DNA from: Saururus chinensis
Lineage: Eukaryota > Streptophyta > Magnoliopsida > Piperales > Saururaceae
DNA length: 64,000 nucleotides
Assembly (NCBI GenBank): GCA_035235625.1
Contig: CP141145.1
Coordinates: 45,364,668 to 45,428,667, forward strand
Reading direction: 5' to 3'
The position numbers and the translations under genes are program-made. The notes under the pieces are model-generated. The model made no database searches, had not been told where the DNA came from, and saw nothing but the letters and a program-made list of their open reading frames with translations. Of this stretch, positions 11,221 to 21,600 are shown in pieces. The stretch's first letter is position 1; each line of letters opens with the position of its first letter.

Positions 11221-13504
11221 TCACAATCTCCTACGTCCTCGACCTCGGCCTTGACGGTGCTATACGATCTCCTCCTCATGATCTGTCAGTTCCAGCTCTG
11301 GCTGTGGCTCCAGCTCGGGATGTGGCTCTACCTCTGGCTCTGGCTCGGGATGTGGCTCTAGCTCTAGCTCCGGCTCCGCATAAGTAATAGATGGTTTAAC
11401 ATGAGCTGGCCGATGTCGTCTATAATATAAAATCGGCTCTGCCTGAGCTACATGTGCAGTGACTCCAAATGATGAACAAGGAGGAGAGCTATGCGCTGCT
11501 GAAGACGATGGAATATCATGGAATGAAGAGTGCATCGGTGGTGTTTGAGCGGCCTCGAGGATAGGATAATCTCTAGAGACATCCGTAATCACCAACTGAA
11601 GCAGTGGCAAGCTACGAATGACATCATTATGCTCCCTAATCACCGACTGACATGCTACTAATAAGTCATCGCTCGAAGTGTAGGTGTTAATTGCATCAGT
11701 CAAATGTGTATGAGTATGTCGAGCTAGACGAAGCTATCAAAAAAAAAAATTAAAAGTTAGATAAATAATTAATAAGAAATAAGAAAATAATATGTGTCTT
11801 AATTAACAAAGTTATACTTACCAAAGCTACCTCAAACGCTCCCCTAGGCTGATATGTCATCTCCTCTATATCGTCGCGGGGCAAAATATATCGTCGTGTA
11901 ATCGATAAATACCACTGTATATATGTGCTATGCACATCTCGCGATGTCGTAGCTATCTCCCCTCCGATAATAGTGGCTCTCCTATCCTCCCATCGAGCGA
12001 TATATGACGCATGATGTAATGTCCAGTAGGTAATATGGCGGCCCTGTCGAGTGATGTGGTGGATATACTCAATAGGAGACGGTGGGACCCCCTGCTCCAG
12101 GTTAAACTGGAGCATTACCCGATCTAGCACATACATCTCTACTATCTCGTAACATATTAATGGAGTTCGAGATAGCCACACGTCTCGACCATCAGTACAT
12201 AGAGGAGGTAAGGCAACCAATACTTCCAGTGAGTACGGCTGCCAAATAACCTATACAATATATAAAGATAATTTAGCTTAAATAACAACAATATGTTTAA
12301 TAAACACTACAAAAAAAGTTCAACACATAACTAAAATTACCTGATATAGCCGCTGGTGGTCTAACTCCCCTCTATACAATCAAAGGACTCCTTGTGGATT
12401 TTCTGTTTTCTTTCTCCGAACATTCCACCTTAAGGAGTTATATTTAAAAAATTAGTTCAACAAATGTATATAAGACGATGCTAAAATTTTCAAGTTTTCA
12501 ACAAAAATAAAGCCTACCTCGCACCTAATGGAGCACCCTCGGCTAAGCGACCCATCTCAGTACTTGGTCGTCCGACGTGTAAATGCTCTCATGACCATAG
12601 CTATGTTATAAAATATGAACATATTAAATAAAAATAAATAATTATACGTAAATAAAAATATTTAAAGTTAAAAATTCATTTACGTGAAGAAGGGTCAGGC
12701 AACTTGCAATCCCTGAAGTCATGGCCTGACATGCTTTCCTTAACTCTCGGTATAAAAATGTAAGAGTGGCACTGCCCCATGAATACTCACCTGGCTTGTC
12801 GAAATCCTCAAGGAGGGAGAGATAGGCCACATGTACATGGCTACTCGTCGTATCAGCAAATATCGTCGCTTCAAGTAGATGTAAAAGATAGGCTCGTGCA
12901 TGCTGCTCGATAACTATATCTGTAGCATTGGCTGGGAGCTCTCGAAACTCCTATAAGAGCCATCGAAGGCTCACTCGACTACCACGCATAAATGTAGCAA
13001 GAGGAGCTCTACCAAGGAGTCTAACTAAAATATCACCATGAGCTCCTCCTGTCGTGCCCGTCACCGCATGACCATTGATGCGAAGTCCTAATGGAACTGC
13101 CACATCAATGAGAGTGATGGACATCTCTCCACAGGGCAAATGGAACGTCTGCATCTCCCTTCTCCATCTCTCAACAAGAGCCGTCAATAAATGCCGATCA
13201 AGACGGACGTATCTAAGATGAATAAAATGCCCAAATCCCGCTCGCTCAATATAGGGTAGCACACAATCATCCACTGGCCAATGGCGGAGATACGTAAAGT
13301 GTTCGGTGCACTCAAGGTACCCAGGGTCCTATAATAAATTTAAAATTTATAACCCATCATACTATATCGGCTAAAAAAATAATTTTTTTTAAATAGTTAT
13401 CATACCTCTCCTCTCCAAATAGCTGCCGACCTATGTGTCTCCTGCTGTGAAAGTACAGAATCATCAATCGGGCCTGGCCCGTAAGATCGATCTGCATGAT
13501 CCAT
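11221..13504 (-). pseudogene. Plant mobile domain (PMD) gene, copy B, near-intact
   Basis: Six exon-like blocks on the reverse strand, starting at ATG 13,504. Exon 1 is 13,504-13,406 (33 codons, phase 0, donor gtatga). Exon 2 runs from about 13,332 to 12,685 and is the main PMD block (HFIHLRYVRLD, LTALVERWRRE, TFHLPCGEMSITLIDVA, LGLRINGHAVTG). Three shorter blocks follow near 12,600-12,521, 12,429-12,342 and 12,250-11,820. The last exon is about 11,735-11,221, with a Glu/Pro-rich tail (ELELEPHPEPEPEVEPHPEL) and a basic Gly/Arg end (RQGRGRGRRRL). In-frame stops occur in exon 2 (after RWLL), in the fourth block, and at 11,262-11,260 just before the Gly/Arg end. PMD proteins are linked to silencing; here the gene travels inside a MULE. 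Confidence 0.75.
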
Positions 13505-13601
13505 ATGATCTGCAGACGGAGAATTAAGATCACATTATTATTCATTAAGAACATATGCTCATACATAAAATAAAGAGTAAATAAATAGATTAATTATATC
13601 T

Positions 13602-14939
13602 TTACCAATCAACATGAGGATTTTGACATGATTTACTATTGTGCCCACTTTGTTTACACCTCTCGCATTTATATCCCCCTCTATCATCTCTCTCCATAGT
13701 TCTATGGTCCATTCTATTCCTAATGCGAACTGACCATGGGCGACCGGGTTGCCTTGTTGCTATCGGAGGGTATAATACAAAAGGTATATCCCTCTCCCAA
13801 TATTCCCGACCACGAGGAGAAGAAAATTCTGCCACGTACACATTTTTATAAGTGGACGATGTGTAAAACAATGATGCCTGTATCGGCTCCCGCCGCTTTG
13901 CCCACATGGCGATAAGGTGAGTGCAAGGATAACCATAAACCTGAGGGATGTTGTATGTATAAGTATGCATTCTCGCATTTACCATAACCTTCCGGCCACA
14001 AATAGATGTCACTTCGTACTGACCGCTGTTAATCCGATTAACTATGTACTCCCCAATTTTTCTTGTTTGTTCTCTCATTATCACTTCCACTTTAGGAGTA
14101 TATGGCGTGGCCATGGCAGATGCGGTAGACGATCGTTTAACGAAAAATTTTATGACCCGATAAAAAATAGCTGACACTAAAGCCTGCATGGGTAATCCTC
14201 GTGCCCCCTTCAATACGCTATTTAAACTTTCAGCCATATTTGTAGTCGTCATGCCAAACATCCTAAAACCCCCGTGGGCAAGGGACCACTAGGCATGATG
14301 CAATTCTCCTCCTAAGAGGAGATGTTTTGCCCTAGGACTCTCCTGACCAATTAAGTCCATTTTAGCATCAAACTTTTCTACTGTAAGTGCACAAGCTGCT
14401 GCCCCAATCAAGTCCGTTAGTGTATCATTTTTAAACTCCTTCTTAAAATTGGCTTTTATGTGATGGATGCAATAACGATGGTGGTACATTGGCTCGGGAA
14501 GAACCTCAGGCACGGCCTTTTGGAGCCCCTTATGTCGATCTGAAATAATGACGATGTCTGTCATGCCCATTAGTACATGATCCCTCAGTTCCATTAAAAA
14601 CCATTTCCAATTGTCTCCATCTTCCTTCCCGACAAGCCCGAATGCTAGAGGAAATAAACCATTGTTTCCATCTATAGCTGTTGCAGCTATAAGAGCACCA
14701 AGATATCTGCCATACAAGTAAGTAGCATCAACACCAATCATAGGGAGACAATGTCGAAACCCCTCTATAGACGGCCCAAATGCCCAAAATAACAGCTTAA
14801 ATCTCCTACACATGCCACCATCTGCACGACATACTTCATCATCCTCTAAGCAGTAGTAGGTGTCAGGATTCGCTTCTTGCACTGCCCTTAGGTACATTGA
14901 CAATAATTTGTATGATTCTACCCAATCCCCATAAATAGC
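13602..14939 (-). pseudogene. MULE transposase, core and C terminus (copy B)
   Basis: Reverse-strand frame of about 445 codons ending at PHVDW and TAA (13,604-13,602), with one in-frame TAG at 14,291-14,289. Copy A has CAG (Gln) there (GELHPAQWSLAH), so a C-to-T change explains the stop. The DDE core keeps the first Asp (IGVDATYL), the second (IISDRHKGL) and the Glu (NMAESLN). The Cys/His motif YCIHHIKANF is present. The SWIM finger has lost its CxC (YTY) but keeps CTH, the reverse of copy A. A CCHC knuckle (CERCKQSGHNSKSC) lies near the end. The MuDR N-terminal domain is absent. The PMD start codon lies 97 bases downstream on the same strand. Confidence 0.85.
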
Positions 14940-14940
14940 C

Positions 14941-15268
14941 TAAAAGGATGAAATCAGTGTAAAATTAATTTCGTCCTTTAAACGGACGAAATTAGTGTTG
15001 TTTATCGGGGCGAAGAGCGAATTCAGCTAAGTGTGGTGATTTTGTCCAGCTTAAACCAGCTAAGTGTGGTGATTTTGTCCAACTTAAACCTGATTTCGTC
15101 CTTCTAAAGGACAAAATTATAAAAAAAAATAAATAAAAAAGCCACGCTGGGAATTATTTTTTATATTATTTCCAATGGCAAAAACGTACACCACTTTGGG
15201 AATTATTTCCCAAAGTGGTTTAAAATGGTAAATAAATTTTTTTTAATATTATTTATATAATTTTCCCC
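14941..15268. repeat. Right terminal inverted repeat of MULE copy B
   Basis: Contains palindromes at 14,967-14,993 and 15,092-15,118, and a twice-repeated phrase AGCTAAGTGTGGTGATTTTG (15,029 and 15,059). The outer terminal unit at 15,190-15,268 is inverted relative to 10,643-10,720. Confidence 0.75.
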
Positions 15269-15279
15269 AAAAAGTAACA

Positions 15280-15490
15280 CTACTTTAAAAAATATTTCCT
15301 AAAGTGGTTAAAATTAGTAATTATTTTTTTAATTATTATTTAATAATTTTTCGGTATAAATTTTTTTAAAAAGCAAAGTAGGCGCCCGCGCATGACACCT
15401 GTATAGCAAAAACTCACGCTATGTTGGTAAATATTTTTAGCCTAATACTATTTTAGTAATTTTTTAAATATTATTTATATAAACTTTCCT
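15280..15490. repeat. Two further decayed MULE terminal units
   Basis: Sequences at about 15,285-15,362 and 15,418-15,490 repeat the terminal unit of copy B in diverged form: an A/T-altered CCACTTTGGGAAATATTTCC palindrome, then a TTAATATTATTTATATAA-like tract ending in TTTCC. They lie directly upstream of the host gene at 15,692. Confidence 0.55.
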
Positions 15491-15691
15491 TTATAATAAT
15501 AATTTTATTTAATTTTTTAAATAAATTAAAATTAATTTATTTTAAAAAACTATTTAGTGCTTTGGGACGGAAGGAGGACTACAAAGTTTTACGTTTCAAG
15601 TATTGTTGGACACAGGCTAGGGAGAATTTATTTCCTGAGGCCTCTCTTCTGCTCCTCCTAGGTCCTACCATCGAGAAATCGACCCTGAAGG
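15491..15691 (+). promoter_or_regulatory. Presumed promoter and 5' leader of the 15,692 gene
   Basis: AT-rich to about 15,553, then a GC-richer leader (15,557-15,691) before the ATG. The only TATA-like string (TTATATAAAC, 15,475-15,484) lies within the decayed MULE terminal unit. This is an inference; no transcription start is known. Confidence 0.3.
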
Positions 15692-18600
15692 ATGGCGGCC
15701 GCTTGGATCTCCGCGGCTCGACGCGCCTCTTACCTGTCTCCCCGTTTGCCATCTCCCACATCAGCGTCCGCAGCAACGAATTTGATCCAGCGTCGGGGAC
15801 TTGCTGGTGCTGCAGGTATAGACACTTTTTTCCAATTTCACCCTTGTTCTCCATTCTTATATCGGAGTACTTTTTAGAAAAGAAACTAGCATTTTTTTTT
15901 TGTGAAATATTCTTTTAAGTAGAGCGTGTTTATCAATTTTTTTATTTTTTTATGCGTTTTGAATTATCTGCCGTTTATTATTTTGCTTCGTAAGGTCATC
16001 ATCTATTGATCCTGTCTTTCGACTTGCTGCAATAGGCAGACAGTGATTTTTTTTTATTGTTGGGTTGGTAATGACAAAGGGAGGATTTTGGTAAATGTAG
16101 TTTACATGGTTTTCTCTGCTTTGATGGAAAGCTAGGATATCCTAAATCTTAATTCATGAGAAGCCTGACAGCCTTTTTGTTGCTCTTCATCGTTTTTGTG
16201 GCTTTCAATTATAATACTAGCTACAGGTCAGCGTGTGTTTAGAACAAGAACTCCCTAGTTTATTACTCCCTCCGTCCCATATTAAGTGTTCCATTTTGAA
16301 AAACTGAATGGAACACTTAATATGGGGTGGATGGAGTAGTTTGGATGGGCAATCATGTTTTGCATTATTGTTGTGCCATTTACGTATTATGGTTTCACTA
16401 ATTTACTGCACTCACTATTATGTAGACCATCATGGCCATCCTAAGGTTAACTGCTGGCAGGATCCGATGAGCCCATCTAGATGGAAAGAAGAGCATGTAC
16501 GCATTTTCGACATATTTTCTGTTCAGGGTTTACATTATAGTTGTTTTTATCTTTTGTATTATCTTTTCTTTGTGTGTGCATGTGTGTGCCAGGGCTGTTA
16601 GAGGTAGGCTTTTCCTATTTATTGGTGGAAAATCATTTTTTCTATATTCTTGGATCTTTATCTTTTTGTGAAGGTTTTCATTCAAGTTGTTTCTTTCTTT
16701 TGTCTTATCTTTTCTTTGTGTGTGTGCCTGTGTGCGGTGGGGTTGTTAGAGGTAGGCTTCCTATTTATTGGTGGAAATCAATTTTTTGAATATATTCTTT
16801 GAACTTTATCTTGCGGTGGAGGTTTTCATTCTAGTTGTTTATTTCTTTTGGCTTATCTTTTCTTTGTGTGTGTGGCGTGGCTGTTAGAGTTAGGCTTCTA
16901 GTTTATTGGTGGAAAAGCAATTTTGCGTATATATCCTTGGATCTTTATCTTTTTGTGGATCATGCTTGTTTATGGTTGGTATTAAATGGCTTTTTGATGG
17001 CTTGAATCTGTTTAAAAAATACGATATTCGTGAGAAGTGCAAATACGGAAACTGTCTGTGTTTGTAATTGATGTGAGCGAGTTATAGGTAAGACTCAGAA
17101 CATTGATAGGGAAAGAGATGAATGTTCTAAATGGCATCAATTGTGACTCAAAAAAGAGGCGAAAAAGTCCATGAAAAAGAATAGGAAACATTTTTCAGGA
17201 TGTGTTTGATCTCTTGCTGCTTCTCTGCAAATAATATTGTCAATCTTAGTTAGAAATCATTAATGAAATTCTGAACTCATCTGCATATGACTTTTTGAAG
17301 GAGTAAGTATTTTTATGGTGACTATTAGCTTCATTTTAGATGGGTTTTTAAGCATGAGTAGCTAATCTGCTATGACTGTACTCAACAAATTTGGCAAATC
17401 GTGGACATATGGGTTTTGCAAGTTGTGGGGAGGGGTGGTTTATGGAGGCTAGTGACTTGAGAGGATGCATCAAATCTACATGTCAGTATAGAAAAATGGT
17501 ATACAAATAGCAGCATGTAGATCAAATGTGACTAGTGATTACTTCTGAGTAATATAGGAGGATGAAGATGGAAAGAGTTTTGGAATGTGTGGATGAAAGT
17601 AGGCCTGAAAATGAATGCATTTTTCCTAAATAAGGACACTTTTCTGAAAGAAAATATTATTGAAATAAAAAAAGAAGGTACAAATGGGGAGAACAAGAGA
17701 ACTTTACTCTTGAAAATTACAATAGAAAGCTAATTGTTGTAGACTGATGTCTACAAGGGAGATTAACTTCGGAGAAAAGAAAGAAGAGAGCTAGGAGAGA
17801 GAGAATTTATTAAACTATGTTTATTTCTCAACTTTCCAATTCATGACAAGGAGAGAGTTTGCACTACATTATTTAGGCCTTAAGCCTTCTCTAACTAGGA
17901 ATTCTAAGTCACTGGGAAACTACCAAAACTAAAACACTATAGGAAATTATATTAAACAGGATAATAAACTGCTACTCTTTGAAGACAAAGTCGGTGGATT
18001 AGGTTGGGCCCCATGTAGCCCAAACGGTTCATAAGAGTGATGCAGCCTAAATCAATAATCACACAAGCCACAAAATACAATCCACAAATCAAACACCTGA
18101 ATAGAAAAACAGCCATCTATGGGTTTTCTGATATGTGAATGAAAGGAAAAACAAACTGACTGGAGTCCATTGATCTACCCAATGCAATCGAGTCTGTTGT
18201 GCCAAGCTCTCAAGAACACAAGGTTCCCTGAACGGAAATGTTCATCAAATGTTACAAAACCATAGCATAAAATGATTATTTATGCACCCGCACCCACTAA
18301 TTCTTTACATTAGAATAAATTCATAATCATAATTATAATCGAGTAACACCTTTTCCCAACAATTTTAGGTTCAACAACATGGATCTTATGCCTCCGTTCT
18401 TGCCTACTTTGTAAGAGACAACATGGTCACATCCTTTCTTATTAATTCCATCAAGTTCTTAAGGTTTCCCTCTCCCTCTTTTGGCACCATTTACATGATC
18501 TTTTCCAACCTTCTTATTGGGGCATCCATTGGTCTTCTTTGTACATGCCCATACCAATGCAACTTACACTTTTTAATCTTCTCCCTTAACAGTGTTACCC

Positions 18601-21600
18601 CTAAGCTCTCGCGCAAATACTCATTTCTAATCCTATTTCTCCTAGTTTCCTCACTCAACCACCTTAGCATCCCTATTTTATCTATATTCAATTTATTTAT
18701 ATGACTTTTCTTAGGGCCCAACATTCAACTCCATAGGGTATTGCAAGTCTAGTAGTTGTCCTATAGAACACACTTATCACACAATACTCCGCATTGTCTC
18801 CATTTAACTTGGCATGCATTTATCCCATGTACTACATCCTTATCAATATCTCCCTCTATGGACATTGGAGCCCAAATATTGGAAGTGCTCACATCTTAGC
18901 ACTTCTTGCCCATCTATTTCAACGAAGGTTCTCCTTTCCTTAACGTTAAAATCCATATAATCCGTCTTAGTCCTACTTATTTTAAAACCTTCTGATTCTA
19001 AAGCTTTCCTCCACAATTATAGTTTTGCATTTAATCTATTATGGCTTTTCCATCAGCATTGTCTCCATTGAATTTTGAAGAAATTTGCTGATTTAGAACT
19101 TTCGTAATTTTGATTAATTCTAATTAGAATAGGCTTTTATAAACCTAGAGTTTCCTAGTTTAAGATAATTATATTTTAAGAAGCCTTAGGATTTAAAGCT
19201 TAATTCAATTAGCTTTCCTAGTTTAGTTTATGCACTATTTCATGTTAGTGTCCTAGTTTGATTAAGAGTTGTAATTGGGTAAGTGTAAAACTGTAAAAGG
19301 GCTTATAAGCCCATTGTTACAGCAGACATGAACAGTGTTTTGCAAGAGCAGAGTTGAGATTCTCTTTGTCTCTCCTACATGTCTTCATCTAATTATTCTC
19401 CCCTTTCATCCAACTTTCTATACACCATTTATCTTGTTATCCTAAGGGGTTATAACATTGGTAATAGAGCAATCGATTTTAAGGACTTTTTATGGTGAAT
19501 ACTAGATCATGTTCACACCTCCCTGAACAGTGTAAAGCCTTCAATGATTTGGACCTCCTATCTGCTCCCCATCATCGTGCAACCTGGTATAAGCACAGGT
19601 GCAGAATGAGCGCCTTGAACAATTGGAGGCAAAGGTTAAAACAATTTGGGCAGGTGCAAACTACCTGCAAACAGAAATTTGCCACTTACCTGGAGTAGCG
19701 GCTGGAAGCCCACCTCAATGCTCAGGCTGCGCATGGCGCCCTCCAAGAACAAGCACAATAGGCCCTGGCCGACAAGGTCCACCAGCTGATTCGCCTCCTA
19801 CACGGCTACACTCAGCAGTACTTTCCATCCACTGCAGTGGGGCCCTCTGCTTCTGTTCATTGTGGCTCCATTGGCCTAGTCTTGCCTTCTTTCTCTGGCT
19901 CAGCCTTGTCCCTGCCAACAGAAACCTCTACTCCATAGGTTGGTTCTTTATCTCGGCCCACAATCAATCAGCATCTGATAGGTGGCCATTCATACTCTCT
20001 AGAAGTTTATGACTCAGGTTCCTTCTGTGTTCCATCAGCTATGCACCTCAAATGGCTGTTTCTGGAACTATTTTGCCTGTGACTGCCGTTGTGGGTTCCA
20101 TAGCTCTTGCTGCCTCTTGCTATTCCTGCCACTGGCTCTTCTACGGGCCCTATTTCTGCTTCCTTCTTGTTGATCTGTGTCTGTCAAAGGTCGTCGGCAA
20201 TTATGGTGCTTCGACAACCCACAACCAGGGATTTGCAAGAGTTCATCTTTCAGGTTTCAGGGCTCCGCCTGGAACCAACTTTACTCCTGCGAAGGACGCA
20301 AACATACTAGTCTTGCCACATGTGACTAGTCCTCACGAGCAGCAAATGGTGGGTCACGAAGTTGATGACATGGGTTTGGGCATGTTAGGGGGTACAATGA
20401 TGCAGCATTAACCACATGTTTTAACCCTGCCTTTATGTGACACCTAGTCACGCCAAATGGACATGGCATTCCACAGTAAGGTCACCATCAGTTCCCTACA
20501 CGTACTCTACCCCAACAACTCCAGCGCCACGATGAGTTGGGTTATGAGTGGCATGATCACTTTGACCTTGACACCACCAATGCTGATTTTGACCACAAAT
20601 GATGTCAATATGATCAATGTGCGACTGCTCCATTCAATGGTGAGGTAGCCGACCTCTAGTTGGGGGTGGTCACCATGGACAACATGGTTGAGGTGTAGGG
20701 GCTGTCCTTATCAGGGTTATTATGATGAGCACCAAGGCATGAATCGTGCAATTTAGATGCGGGTTACTCGTATGGACTTTCCTAAGTACTATGGTGAAGA
20801 CCCGACAAACTAGATCTATTAGGCAGAGCCGTTGTTTGATTATGAAAATACTCTAGATGATAAGAAGGTCAAGCTCTCTTCATACCACTTTCAGGGCAAA
20901 TCTCTATGTTGGGTTGGTTGGTTTTTATGTCATCATTTTAGAATCTCTTGGGAGGAATTCACTCTCGAAACATGGGTTTGATTTGGTCCTATTGAATATG
21001 AAGACTTTGACTCTTGGATGGCCTGAGTTGTTCAGACTGGGTATTGTCCAACAATTTCAGGCTGAGTTTGGGTGCTTGGCGGGCAAAGTTCCACATTGGT
21101 ATGAGTTTGCACTTAAGGGGCTATTTATGTCAGGCATCATGGAATGTATCCTATTGAAGCCCATTATTCTCGTCCTCACAACACTTGCAGAAGTTCATTC
21201 AACTAGCGTGCATGGCTGAAGTGAAGCTCCATTATTCATGTCCAACCTTGCGGACTTTTCTGCCTCTCCCTCTTTGTCGGCTGAAATTGCTTCCCATAGG
21301 TTTGCCTGGCCGTAGTGGGCCCTCTAAGTAACTCTTCCCAACCTACTATAGCTTTTCCACGTTTATCTCTATCTCAGTTAGAGGAAAGACGGTCTAATGT
21401 CTATGCTATTACTGTGATGAGAAATTTACATGGGCATATCGCAACAAAACCTTCCTTTCTCTTGAGTTTGATGATTACATTGATGATGGACATGAGGTCA
21501 AACTAGCTGCGTTTGGTGAGGATTCACACCAGCCCAACAATAATGACATAGAGATTACTATGCATGCCTTTTTTGTGACTTGTACTCCAAAGACATTTCG

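Larger units (their letters stand above)
10643..15268 (-). mobile_element. Mutator-like element copy B (transposase + PMD)
   Basis: A 4.6-kb element with clear long terminal inverted repeats. The left end (GGGAAAATTATATAAATAAT, the CCACTTTGGG palindrome, GTTTTTGCCA, GATTTCGTCC palindromes) is repeated in reverse at 15,085-15,268. The reverse strand carries transposase (14,939-13,602) then PMD (13,504-11,221). The transposase 5' half present in copy A is missing: at 14,940 the coding sequence joins straight to terminal-repeat sequence, so this is a deletion derivative. Further terminal-unit copies continue to about 15,490, so the exact outer edge is uncertain. Confidence 0.8.

Noticed and set aside
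13504-13610. Transposase-PMD fusion protein through splicing
   Set aside because: The simplest donor and acceptor choice creates a stop at the joint, and the acceptor is not conserved in copy A. Kept only as a possibility in the findings.
15562-15918. 118-codon forward frame over the first exon of the 15,692 gene
   Set aside because: Wrong frame. The frame starting at 15,692 has a targeting peptide and splices to exons that continue a coherent protein.
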